A stretch of 28,473 nucleotides of DNA from Priapulus caudatus. Taxonomy: Eukaryota > Priapulida > Priapulimorpha > Priapulimorphida > Priapulidae. The stretch lies in NCBI RefSeq assembly GCF_000485595.1, contig NW_014577241.1:389741-418213 (forward strand), read 5' to 3'. The notes under the pieces were generated by a model. That model did no database searches. It was given only the letters and a program-made list of their open reading frames with translations, and was not told where the DNA came from. Below, piece after piece: positions 19,766 to 28,473 of this stretch (the stretch's first letter is position 1; each line of letters opens with the position of its first letter). The translations under genes were made by a program, and so were the position numbers.

Positions 19766-20485
19766 GAGAGAAACAATGTGCCTTATACTCCTTGGCTGCA
19801 CCCACCTACTTTAGAGATATATAATCTACCAGTGTCACACTCACAGCTGCAAGTTTATTCACGTAGCACATAAAAACAATACCTTCCAATGGGCGCGGAC
19901 ATATTTAACTATCGCAGCGCCATCTTCATTGTATCTACGATAACACAAGAGACCTATATTTGCATAGGAAACCTCGCATGCTAGAACGTCCTCCTATTCA
20001 TAAGCATGTGCCACTTGGTAAACATTTACGCTCTAAATCTACTCTCGGATACCCCCTCTCCATTTTAAATGCATAATTCTCACAAAATATGGTTGCTAGC
20101 GGCAGTATTGTGCATGCCCGAACACCAAACTTAGATTTAAAATCACGCTCTAGGTAGAATCTGCCGCAGGGACCTTACATGCTAGAGCGTCCTCCTCCTG
20201 TTCATAAGCAGAGGTCATGTAATAAATATTTGTGCTAGGAAAATACTCTCGATCTAATCCCGGTGACTCTCTTTGATATTGTGATATTGCTGCGCGATAT
20301 ATGCTTTTGTACGTCCAGACATTATTTAATGACCGAAATAGTATTTCCTTCTCCGTGCTGCATTATTTTCCTTATTTCGTGAGAACTTTCGGCTGAGAAA
20401 CTTTACAATGTGTCTTCCCCTATTTCCATCTAGTTGTCTGCTCTACTTCCCCTACTATCTCATGACCACCTACTTCTCGCGTTTA
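19766..20485. repeat. intergenic stretch with a two-copy direct repeat
   Basis: The segment 19966-20055 recurs in diverged form at 20167-20265. Both contain CATGCTAGA(A/G)CGTCCTCCT, TTCATAAGCA and ATACTCTCG or CTACTCTCG phrases. The period is about 201 bp. No gene was recognised in this stretch. Confidence 0.55.
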
Positions 20486-20570
20486 TGCGCGTGCGCGCGC
20501 GTGTCTGTATGTGTGTGCGTGCGTGTGTGTGCGTGTGTGCGAGCGCGCGTACGCGTGTGCGCGCGTGTGT
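20486..20570 (+). repeat. TG/CG alternating microsatellite
   Basis: GTGCGCGCGCGTGT and GTGTGCGTGTGTGC runs alternate purine and pyrimidine for about 85 bp. Such DNA can adopt a Z form. Confidence 0.85.
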
Positions 20571-20596
20571 GTCGAGGACAGATAGGTTGTATAACG

Positions 20597-20666
20597 CAAT
20601 TCAATTCAATTCAATTCAATTCAAATTCAATTCAATTCAATTCAATTCAATTCAATTCAATTCAAA
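20597..20666. repeat. CAATT pentanucleotide array, probable retroelement tail
   Basis: About fourteen ATTCA-type pentamers with one extra A are followed by AAAAAATTTATTTATC. The layout matches the minus-strand 3' tail of a non-LTR retroelement, as at 15786. The following sequence to about 21060 may be that element's untranslated end, but no coding part is visible. Confidence 0.75.
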
Positions 20667-21130
20667 AAATTTATTTATCACCACAATTAGCAAAGATACA
20701 ATGATACAGAAAACATTAATGTGAGGGGTGAAGGGGTAGCGAAAGACCATAGGGTCATCGAGTCAGCTATCCCTTTATATGTACAGTAGACATAATAGCT
20801 TGAGCACATAGATAGTTCGTGGTATTGAAATTAGGAAAAGTGAGATATAATTGCAAATGGAAGTAGCTAATGTGTGCAGTATATAGGGGCCTATCAGTGA
20901 TAAAACAACAGAACAGTAATCAGTTCACAGTAATGTAGGCTACGCATATAAATAATTTCGTAGCAGGAAGAATATTATATCGCACACCTTAGAATAACTT
21001 AAGTTGAGATTTAGGATTATTCCACTATCTTGGGTACAGTATGAGTACCAGAACAGGCATAAAAAAAAAATATATAATACTAATTCAAATCAAGAAGACA
21101 ACATTTATACGAGCCGTACTAATTATTTAA

Positions 21131-21409
21131 TACACACACCGCACACACACACACACACTACAACACACACACACCACGAACACACGACACACAGCACACA
21201 CACACACACACACAGATTCAGCACACACACAATCAGCGCACCACACACACACACACACACACATCACACACAGCACAGCGACACACACACACCACACACA
21301 CACACACCACAGCCACAACACGACACACACCACACACACACACACACACACAGTGCGACACAACACACACATCACACAACACACACACACACACCAACAC
21401 ACGTCACAC
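21131..21409 (+). repeat. CA microsatellite with interruptions
   Basis: Nearly continuous ACACAC runs are broken by GA, CG and TT units. Open frames on both strands here are repeat artefacts. Confidence 0.95.
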
Positions 21410-21530
21410 CGGGTGAGGGGGGGGGGGTACTGCCCAGTTGTTAAAGGTACTTGGGACGTGCTGCTGGACAGGGTATATTTACGGAACATCATGATTGGCA
21501 CAGGGCTAGATACCCAGCAAGCAAGCTGAT

Positions 21531-21717
21531 ATTGGCCCAATATTTGGCAAAACAATATTGGGCCAATTCACCAGGGCCAATATTTGAAAATTTGGCAGAT
21601 GTGCAACCGTAGCGCAATGAGATCTTCAAAATACAGCTACATAGCGTTGTTTGATTAAATCTTTAGTTTGAAATTCAGACTGCGGACTCCTCATTTCAAG
21701 TTAATTTCCTACCCCTG
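21531..21717 (-). mobile_element. end of a CAGGGGTAG hAT-like element with an inner hairpin
   Basis: On the minus strand, from 21717, it reads CAGGGGTAGGAAATTAACTT and then GAGGAGTCCGCAGTC. This resembles the ends of the elements at 4189-4754 and 7430-8936. Inside, ATTGGCCCAATATT (21531-21544) and AATATTGGGCCAAT (21554-21567) form a perfect 14-bp stem with a 9-base loop. The opposite end was not found, so the element is probably truncated, perhaps at the CA tract. Confidence 0.5.
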
Positions 21718-21939
21718 CATATATATTTCATGCATCGAAGGCGGTGAGGCGTGTACGTGTGTAGGTGGACGCTATGGCAGGTTCACTCCTGGGTCTATCT
21801 GTGTGCGGCTCTTCTACAGAGATCAGAAGTCTGTGCTAGCACATGCTACACTGTACTGCACCAACACTCTGTTACAAATCCCAACTAGACAGAGGGCACT
21901 CACGAGATGCATGCTTCCGCGAGCATGTAACAATGATGT

Positions 21940-22185
21940 GCTGCGCTGGTGGCCGGCTGGCTGAACTGGACTCGCCCTGCTGCTGACGTCGCCGCTCACT
22001 GGTGGCTGGCTGGCTGATCTCGCCACCGCTGACGTCAATCGCGGCTATCGATTCGCCGGCTCACTGGTGGCTGTCTGGCTGGCTTCGCGCCACTCGCTGT
22101 ACTGACGCGCTATCGATCGCCGGCTCACTGGTGGCAGCTGCTGGGCTTCGCCACTCCTGACTCCGACGCGCTATTCGAGCGCAGG
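21940..22185 (+). repeat. 64-bp tandem repeat, about 3.5 copies
   Basis: CTCACTGGTGGC starts at 21995, 22060 and 22124, each time followed by GGCTGG, TCGCCAC, TGAC and CGCTATCGA phrases. An incomplete first copy starts near 21944. The array directly abuts the giant foldback element. Confidence 0.8.
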
Positions 22186-22254
22186 TGCTACTATGGAAGC
22201 AAGAACCCGGTCATAAAGGCGCAACCACTCCGACACGTGGTAATGTCGAATTGG

Positions 22255-22600
22255 CCACGCGTCGCTATTTTAAAATTACAACACGGTCGATAATTTCTTT
22301 CGACACGTTTGCAATTCGAATTACAACACGTCTAATTTCTTTCGACACGTCGCAATTCGAAACTTACAAGCCGTCATTAATTCTTTCGACACGATCGCAT
22401 ATTCGAATTAAACGGTCGAACAGATAACGACGTGTTGTAAATTCGAATTGCGAACGTGTCGAAGAAATAAGGACGTGTTTGTAAATTCGACATTGCGAAC
22501 GTGTCGAAAGTAATTAAGGAACGTGTGTAATTCCGAATTGGGCAAACGGTAGTCGAAAGAATTAAGGACGTGGTTGTAATTCGACCGACGCGTCCCTTAT
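22255..22600. repeat. left 42-bp-unit array, itself inverted in the middle
   Basis: Units to about 22430 run in one orientation (TTTCGACACG...GCAATTCGAATTACAACACG). Units from there to about 22600 run in the opposite one (GACGTGTTGTAA...GTGTCGAA). The left arm can therefore fold on itself. Many single-base differences between units are present. Confidence 0.75.
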
Positions 22601-22781
22601 AAGTGAATTACAACGTGTCTTAAATGGACCACAGAATAGGGATTGATCTTACATGAATTTACAACGTGTCGCTTAAATCGAGCCAATAGGGATGTTGTTC
22701 TTACATGAATTAAACGGTGTCGTTCGAATCGAACCAATCCAGGTTGAAGATGACTCTGATAGTTTCTGGTACAGGGTAGCG

Positions 22782-23108
22782 AAGGGAGCAGTGAAGGGAG
22801 GGGAAGGGGGAAGGGAGGGGGAGGGAGGAGAAAGGTTAGAAGGTAGTAATAAGGCCTAGTAACTAGTAAGGTGGAGAAGAGAGATAGAGAGACGGTGGTG
22901 GAGGAGGGGAGAAGGCTCTGGTGGAAGACGGAGGAGGGGAGAAGTTGGTGGAGAAGGAGGAAGGGGTAAAGGCGCGCTGGTGAGAATGGGAAAGCTGGTG
23001 GTGGAGGAAGGGGAGAAGGGACAAGGTGGTGGAGAGGGGAGAAGCTGTGGAGAAAGGAGGAGGGGGAAAAAGCGGTGGAGAATGGAGGAAAGGGGAGAAG
23101 GAGGGGAG
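22782..23108 (+). repeat. polypurine GGAGAAG arm of the giant foldback
   Basis: GGGGAGAAG and GGTGGAGAAGG units recur for about 330 bp. They are the reverse complement of the longer pyrimidine arm at 23323-24125. Confidence 0.85.
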
Positions 23109-23322
23109 AATGAAATAGAAAATTAGAATCAGTAATTAGAAGTGAATATACAAATGGAAAGGTACTTCGCGCTAGTTTCAGCTAGCAACAGTCTAAAACA
23201 GAGCGTAATATAAAACACCTGGCCGCATCGAGGCAACATAGGGGGGAGTACAGCGTATAATAACTGGTACGGAAGCGTTGCCAGCTGGGAACGCCCCCTG
23301 CTTGTTGCTAGGAAAAGGGGGT

Positions 23323-24125
23323 GGATCTCCCCTTCCTCATTCTCCCACCAGGCTTTCTGCCACTCCTCCTTCTCCACCACGCTAGCTCTCATTCTCGCCC
23401 TCCTCCCCACCAGCATCGCCTTCTCCCCTCCTTCTCGCACCAGGCTTCTCCTCCTCTTCCCTTCTCCCGCAGCTTCTCTCCCCTGCTCCTTCTCCACCTA
23501 GCTTCTCCTTCTCACCGGACTCGCTCCTGCCACCAGCTCCCTTCTCCCCTCCTGCTCCCCTTCCCTCCATTCTCCACGCTAGCTTCTCGCCCTCTCCTCC
23601 ACCAGCTTCTCCTGCCTCCTCCGACCACCTTCCTCCTCTTCCTTCCTGCATTTTCTCTCACCGACTTCTCCCCCTCTTCTTTCTCGACGAGGTTTCTCCC
23701 TCGTCGTCCCCTCCTCCTCAGCACCAGCTCCCTGTCTGCCCCCCTTCTCTCCACCCAGCTTCTCCCCCCTCCTCCTTCTCCACCAGCTCCCCTTTTCCAC
23801 GCCTCCTTCTCGCACACAGCTCCATTCTCCGCTCCTTCCTCTCCCTTCCTCCTCTGCCACGCTAAGCGTTTCCCCGCCTCCTTCTTCTCACACCAGCTTC
23901 TCCCCTCCTCCCACAACACTTGGTCCCTTCTCACCTCCTACCTCGCACCAAGCTCTCCGCTTCTCCACCAGCTTCTCCCTTCTCCCCTTCCTCCTTCTCC
24001 ACCAACTTCTCCCCCTCCTCCGTCTCCACCAGCTTCTCCCCCTCCTCCACCACCTTCTCTCTTCTCCCCTTCTCTCTTCTCCACCTACTATTATACTACT
24101 CTAAACTTCCTCCTCCCGCCCCCTC
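23323..24125 (+). repeat. polypyrimidine CTTCTCC arm of the giant foldback
   Basis: CTCCACCAGCTTCTCCC units with CTCCTTCTCC recur for about 800 bp. The Ser/Pro/Leu-rich open frame 23321-24241 is compositional and is not a gene. Confidence 0.85.
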
Positions 24126-24311
24126 CCTTCACTGCTCCTTCGCTACCCTGTACCAGAACTATCAGAGTATCTTCAACCGGATTGGTCGATTTAACGACAC
24201 GTTGTAATTCATGTAAGAACAATCCCTATTGGTCGATTTAACGACACGTTGTAATTCATGTAAGAACAGTCCCTATTGGTCGATTTAACGACACGTTGTA
24301 ATTTCATTTAA

Positions 24312-24640
24312 GACGCGTCGGTCGAATTACACACGGTCGTTAATTCTTTCGACACGTCGCAAATTCGATATTACAACACGTCCTTATTTCTTCGACATAC
24401 GATCGCAATTCGAATGTACAACACGTCGTTAATTCTTTCGAGCACGTCGCATTCGAATTACAACGTGTCGAAAGAATTAACGACGTGTTGTAATTCGAAT
24501 TGCGACGTGTCGAAAGAATTAAGGACGTGTTGTAATTCGAATTGCGACGTGTCGAAAGAATTAAGGACGTGTTGTAATTCGAATTGCGACGTGTCGAAAG
24601 AATTAAGGACGTGTTGTAATTAAATAGCGACACGTGCAAT
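24312..24640. repeat. right 42-bp-unit array, itself inverted in the middle
   Basis: Units at about 24312-24462 run as TTAATTCTTTCGACACGTCG. Units from 24463 to about 24630 run as GCGACGTGTCGAAAGAATTA, with four nearly identical copies of a 42-bp unit. The orientation switch mirrors that of the left array. There are no unique spacers, so it is not a CRISPR array. Confidence 0.8.
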
Positions 24641-24697
24641 TACGAATTAACCACCGTGTCGGGTGGTTTGCGGTTTATGACGGTTCCTGCTTCCACT

Positions 24698-24911
24698 ACA
24701 CACACACACACGTGACACGACCACACACACGCGAGCGATTGCATGAGCTCCGTTTTCAACGCGGAGCTAACAACTCGATGTACTAACTATTCGATTGTGA
24801 TGATCTGTTAGTTTGCGGTGAACGCTTGCAGCGAATGAGCGACATAGAAGCGAAAGCGAGTTTGTTACTTGTGTTTATACACGGGACGAGCTATCGTAGA
24901 GCTAGAGTAGG
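24698..24911. other. short CA repeat and unrecognised DNA
   Basis: CACACA runs at 24698-24732 follow the giant foldback. The rest contains a small stem, AGCTCCG / CGGAGCT (about 24748-24769), and nothing else that I recognise. Confidence 0.45.
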
Positions 24912-25164
24912 ATTTTAATAAACAAGCTAAAAGCGATTGGAATAGGTAGTGAGACTGTGAATAGCTCGATGTGTCTCTGGTAGAAGTCAAGTAACAGATG
25001 TATGGGGTAATTTTTCTAATAAACATCCTATTACACATGGAGTACCACAATGCTCGATTTTTGGTCCATTGTTACATTTATATTATAAATTATTTGGCAG
25101 ATTGTAAAAACTTGCAAATGTGTTTATTTCGATAGTTCAAAGTGCTGATGGTAGTGTTATTATG
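24912..25164 (+). pseudogene. degraded non-LTR retrotransposon reverse-transcriptase fragment
   Basis: The first frame, from 24912, gives ILINKLKAIGIGSETVN and then a stop. A shifted frame gives GRSQVTDVWGNFSNKHPITH followed by GVPQCSIFGPLLHLYY, the well-known GVPQGS..GPLLF motif of LINE-type reverse transcriptases with Gly to Cys at its fifth position. About 34 codons further, in another frame, SADGSVIM stands where the catalytic FADD would be. At least two frameshifts, in-frame stops and a damaged catalytic motif show that it is dead. The assignable family (Jockey/CR1/L2-like) cannot be settled from so short a piece. Confidence 0.75.
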
Positions 25165-25402
25165 AAGCAAGGACCACAATGTAAATAAGTAAGGGTTGCT
25201 ACCGAGCCAAACCTACCCTGCTTGCTCATTAATGTTGTTGTGAAACAGGTTTGTATGCAATCACTAACGACCGTGGCGCGTAACATACGTGACGCGCGCA
25301 TTTACGTGGTTCCGTACTGCATGATAACACTGGCGCGAGTGCACTACACTTGACTACTGCAGGGTATCGTATGTTGGCTAACTAGGGAAGCAAGCCAGCC
25401 AG
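25165..25402. other. intergenic stretch with nothing recognised
   Basis: No exon or repeat was recognised between the reverse-transcriptase remnant and the CT tract. Several GCGCG motifs occur near 25270-25340. Confidence 0.45.
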
Positions 25403-25471
25403 CCTCTTCCCCTCTCCCTCTCTCGATCCCCCTCTCTCTCTCTCTCTCTCCCTCTCTCTCTCTCTCTCGCG

Positions 25472-25506
<35 letters not shown>

Positions 25507-25530
25507 TTCTCTCTCCCTCTCCATCTCTCT
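25403..25530 (+). repeat. CT microsatellite
   Basis: CTCTCT runs with TCCC and one CGCGCG interruption extend for about 125 bp. Confidence 0.92.
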
Positions 25531-25720
25531 TACGTAGTATATAGTCATGAATTCCACCGTAACTTATTTGCCCTCATATGAATAATTTTTCCTCTATTCG
25601 TTGCGACTTGTTCCAGTCTTGGAGCGGTACGATGAACTGTAAACTCATTAAAACACAAATTAAACAGTACATAACATGATTTCAAATGAATAATCTGTGT
25701 TTGTTATAATTATATATTTT

Positions 25721-25977
25721 GGCAGTGGCCATTCACGATACCTGGGACTATATGCCGAACATTTTCCAATGGGGCCAGAAGGTTTCCTTTCCAGCTAATT
25801 TAGCTGAATTTTGGTGTACCGGTTTTGTAAGTCTGGCGGATACGCCCCACCACTGAAAAATTCTGGCTGTGTTCATTCATGATACCTGGAACCATGCCGA
25901 ACATTTCCCAATATGGTTTCATGGGGTTTCCTCTCCAGCAAATCTAGCTCAATTATGGGGTGCCTTTCAAATGACCC
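25721..25977 (+). repeat. two-copy direct repeat, period about 144 bp
   Basis: Copies at 25721-25833 and 25863-25977 share TTCA(C/T)GATACCTGG, ATGCCGAACATTT, CCAAT, GTTTCCT(T/C)TCCAGC and TAGCT(G/C)AATT. No coding motif is visible. The stretch 25531-25720 before it shows nothing. Confidence 0.75.
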
Positions 25978-26000
25978 CACTGACCACACCCACCACAGGG

Positions 26001-26002
<2 letters not shown>

Positions 26003-26067
<65 letters not shown>

Positions 26068-26273
26068 TGCGTGTGTGCTTGCGTGCGTGCGTGCGTTCGT
26101 GCGTGCGTTCTTGCGTTCTTGCGTGAGTGCGCGAGTGCGTGCGTGCGTGCGTGCGTTCGTGCGTCTATGCGTGTGCGTGTATGTGCGTGCATACGTGCAT
26201 GCAGGCGTGTGCGGGCGTGCGGGCGTGCGGGCGTGTGTGTGTGTGTGTTCGTGCGTGTGGGCGTGCGCGTTTG

Positions 26274-26307
<34 letters not shown>

Positions 26308-26381
26308 GTTTGTGTGTAGTGTGTGTGTGTGTGTGTGTGTGTTGTTGTGTGTGGTGTGTTGTGTGTGATGTGTGGTGCCGC
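26003..26381 (+). repeat. GT / GTGC microsatellite
   Basis: Pure GTGTGT runs at both ends enclose GTGCGTGC and GCGTTC variants. The tract alternates purine and pyrimidine for nearly 380 bp. The long open frames across it on both strands are artefacts. Confidence 0.95.
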
Positions 26382-26450
26382 TGGTGCGATCGCCGTAAAA
26401 TCGCGTGTCGAGAAGTAGATCTGAAGTTAGAAAAAGAACGTGCCGCATTA

Positions 26451-27008
26451 GAGAGATAGATGAAGCGAGAGAAGGTTGAGTGAGAGACGCGCGCGGCGAA
26501 GAGGATAGGGGGTGAAGTGGCGAAAGAAGAAAGGAAAGGCAAGGGCCGAGGCGAAGAGTGCGATAAGCGAGAGGAGCGCACGCACTCGAGAGCGAGAAGC
26601 GAGAGAGGGCGAGAGCGAAAAGATAGTTTAAAAGAGAGAAAAGCAAAGAGACAGAAGGGCGAGAAGTGAGTGAGAGAGAAGATGACGAGAGAGAAGAGAG
26701 AGAGAGATGAGAGAGAGAGATAGAGAGAAGACAGACATAAACACTACAGAACAGAAAAAGCAGAGAGACAGAGAGAGAGAGAGAGCAGACGAGAGACAAG
26801 ACATAACAGACTCAGAGAGTAGAGAGAGAGAGAGAGAGAGAGAAGAGAGAGTAATGAGAGACAGACATACAGACAGAGAGAAGAGAGAGAAGAGAGAGTA
26901 GAGAGAGAGAGGGAGAGAGAGACAGAGACAGAAACAGACGACAGAGAGAGAGAGACGAGAGAAAGAGAGAGCAGAGAGAGAGACAGACATACAGACCAAG
27001 AAGAGAGA

Positions 27009-27042
<34 letters not shown>

Positions 27043-27181
27043 AGAGAGCGAGGAGCAGAAGACGAGAACATACGACGACAGAGAGAGATGAGAGAGAGAG
27101 GAGAAGAGAGATGAGAAGAGAGGCAGAGAGAAGAGGTACAGGACATACATGACAGAGAGAAGAGAGAGAGAGAGCAGAGGG

Positions 27182-27223
<42 letters not shown>

Positions 27224-27243
27224 ACATACAGACAGCGGGAGAT

Positions 27244-27277
<34 letters not shown>

Positions 27278-27291
27278 GGGGGAGAAGAGAG

Positions 27292-27322
<31 letters not shown>
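26451..27322 (+). repeat. GA-rich polypurine tract, about 0.87 kb
   Basis: GAGAGA runs are broken by AGACAGAC, ATACAGAC and GAACAG phrases. The plus strand is almost wholly purine with scattered C and T. Minus-strand Ser/Leu frames and plus-strand Arg/Glu frames are compositional. Confidence 0.93.
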
Positions 27323-27394
27323 TCCGTGTTGTCTACCAAGTAGATACTAAATGCGCGTGTGATTGTGTAGTACTGCAGAAAGAAGCGCGTTTGT

Positions 27395-27580
27395 GCGTCA
27401 CATGACGTTCTTCACGTGACTTGCTGAAGCCTGTGAAATTTTTGTGGTTTGACGTGGCGTGGCATTTCATCGAGGCAGCCATTACTGACCAGATGTTGTC
27501 TGTGATTTTATACTTCACGGTTATTTCTGGTTGCGCGCACGACACCGGAAGGAATGTGTGTGACAAATGATTTTGTAAGT
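27395..27580 (+). promoter_or_regulatory. promoter-like stretch with a possible first-exon donor
   Basis: Unique sequence holds CACATGACGT (27399-27408), CACGTGAC (27413-27420) and ACCGGAAGGA (27544-27553). These resemble CRE-like, E-box and ETS sites. An ATGATTTT immediately precedes GTAAGT (27575-27580), a perfect splice donor. Together they could be a TATA-less promoter with a short first exon, but no second exon was found before the satellite. It could be chance. Confidence 0.25.
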
Positions 27581-27794
27581 ATTAGTATATAGAGGGTAGT
27601 ATGTAAAGTTGTATCATATATTTTCGGCAGTTGCCATACATAGTTTCGTATTAGTATTATTTTGAACAGCACAATACCTGAGTAGTAATATATTATATAT
27701 TTGTGTATATGTATAGGTCTAGGGAAATCACCACGTGACTGATTAAGAATATATGTTTAATTAATACTATAATAAGAACTCATCTAGAATTAAC
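27581..27794. other. AT-rich stretch with nothing recognised
   Basis: TATA-rich sequence separates the promoter-like stretch from the satellite. No motif was recognised. Confidence 0.5.
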
Positions 27795-28473
27795 ATCCCG
27801 TCCAATTACGTTCCATTCCCGCAATGCTCCCACTCGCACATTCACCCCCGCCAGACTAATATCATTCCCTGGACCAATAAAACCCAACGGACACATCACC
27901 CGCCTGAACCAATTCCCCTATCAACATTCACCCTCAGACAATCATTCCCATGGGACAAATAAACCCAGCAGGACAATCAACCCCCTCTCCCGCAAGCAAT
28001 TCCCACTCACTCACATATCAACCCAGACAACCATTCACCCTGACAATAAACGCCAGCGACAAGTCACCCCCGAAACAATTTCCCTTAGGCAAATTCACCC
28101 CAGAGCAGATGCATTCCCTGTACAATGAAACCCACCGTACAATCACCCCACCCGAACAATTCCCCCTCTCACAGATTCACCGCAAATGCAGACAATCAAT
28201 TCCCTGGACACTCACCCCCGCCGACAATTTCCCCCTCGCAAATTCACCTGCCAGACATCATTCCTGACAATAAACCCACGGTACAATCACCCCCCCTCCC
28301 GAACAATTTCCCCTACGTCACATTCACCGACAGACAACCTTCACGTGACAATAAACCACGGACACTGATCACCCCCGGAACAATTTCCTTAGCACATTTC
28401 ACCCCAGAAATCTTCCCGTGTACAATAAACCACGGACGTACAATCACCCGACCCGAACAATTCATCCTCTAAC
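27795..28473 (+). repeat. C-rich satellite, period about 80 bp, runs off the window
   Basis: The phrases CAATAAACCCACGGACAATC, ACCCC..GAACAATT(T)CCCCT and ATTCACC..CAGACAATCATTCC recur in order. The CAATAAACCCA phrase falls near 27877, 27957, 28039, 28121, 28268, 28349 and 28422. The plus strand is strongly poor in G. The Pro/Thr/Asn-rich open frames (27950-28472) follow the repeat and are not genes. Confidence 0.88.

Larger units (their letters stand above)
22187..24697. mobile_element. giant modular foldback element, about 2.5 kb
   Basis: The two outer ends are inverted copies: TGGAAGCAAGAACCCGGTCA on the left and, read inward from 24697, TGGAAGCAGGAACCGTCATA. Going inward both arms hold the same modules in order. 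First comes an array of 42-bp units built from CGACACGT, GCAATTCGAATTACAACACG and TTAATTCTTT. Next are three repeats around AACCAATAGGGATTG...TTACATGAATTACAACGTG. Then comes a module with ACTCTGATAGTTTCTGGTAC (22750 region, inverted near 24150). Then a polypurine arm (22782-23108) faces a polypyrimidine arm (23323-24125). The core 23110-23320 is unique and non-coding. Tandem-repeat arms around a short core recall Foldback/TU/Galileo-type elements. No transposase and no clear target duplication are seen. Confidence 0.85.

Noticed and set aside
23321-24241. 306-residue Ser/Pro/Leu open frame
   Set aside because: Same cause: the CTTCTCC arm of the giant foldback.
24312-24640. CRISPR-like direct repeats of 42 bp
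   Set aside because: Units are contiguous with no unique spacers, switch orientation, and lie in animal DNA.
25873-26799. 308-residue minus-strand open frame rich in His, Thr, Ser and Leu
   Set aside because: It crosses CA and CT-type microsatellites on the minus strand and changes composition exactly at the repeat borders.
26628-27339. Ser/Leu minus-strand frames that look like membrane proteins
   Set aside because: They are translations of a CT/GA tract.
27950-28472. Pro/Thr/Asn-rich open frames at the right edge
   Set aside because: They follow an 80-bp satellite and shift frame with its indels.

Overview
This window is animal nuclear DNA, almost certainly from an invertebrate. Three recognisable genes are eukaryotic, split by GT-AG introns and clearly metazoan-like. 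The telomere-type repeats are TTAGGG, the usual animal form. The other ~80% is transposable-element debris, foldback elements, minisatellites and microsatellites. Exact taxon cannot be read from the sequence; a sponge or another early-branching or marine invertebrate is a guess only. There is no sign of bacterial operons, CRISPR or viral genes.

Layout. 269-1158 (+): last three exons of IMP4 (U3 snoRNP / SSU processome), the N-terminal part lying off the left edge. 1159-6431: repeat-rich DNA holding four small inverted-repeat elements, each with a telomere-like TTAGGG/CCCTAA core and flanking direct repeats, plus one copy of a dispersed repeat ('family A'), a tandem array, a hAT-like MITE and a perfect 30-bp palindromic insertion. 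6614-7098: a possible first exon (SAP-like start) running straight into a GTGCACGTACACGTG minisatellite. 7430-8936: a hAT-like non-autonomous element with perfect 16-bp terminal inverted repeats and two nested insertions. 9055-10230 (+): a complete ORMDL gene (150 aa, four coding exons). 12332-15618 (-): a complete OSGEPL1 gene (405 aa, nine coding exons), convergent with ORMDL.

15619-28473 holds no intact gene that I can recognise. A second copy of family A (16437-17055 and 19692-19765, minus) is split by a 2.6-kb element with terminal inverted repeats, a cluster of CAGTCTGAAATTACC motifs at one end, and long polypurine/polypyrimidine arms. At 22187-24697 sits a giant modular foldback element of about 2.5 kb. 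It is followed by a degraded reverse-transcriptase fragment, long CT, GT and GA tracts, a short promoter-like stretch and a C-rich satellite that runs off the right edge.

The three genes are housekeeping genes in different pathways (ribosome biogenesis, sphingolipid homeostasis, mitochondrial tRNA t6A modification) and give no sign of working together. The most unusual content is the set of foldback/palindromic elements, above all the telomere-cored ones and the nested-palindrome giant foldback. Single-base indel noise in the arrays suggests that some of the assembly there may be imperfect.
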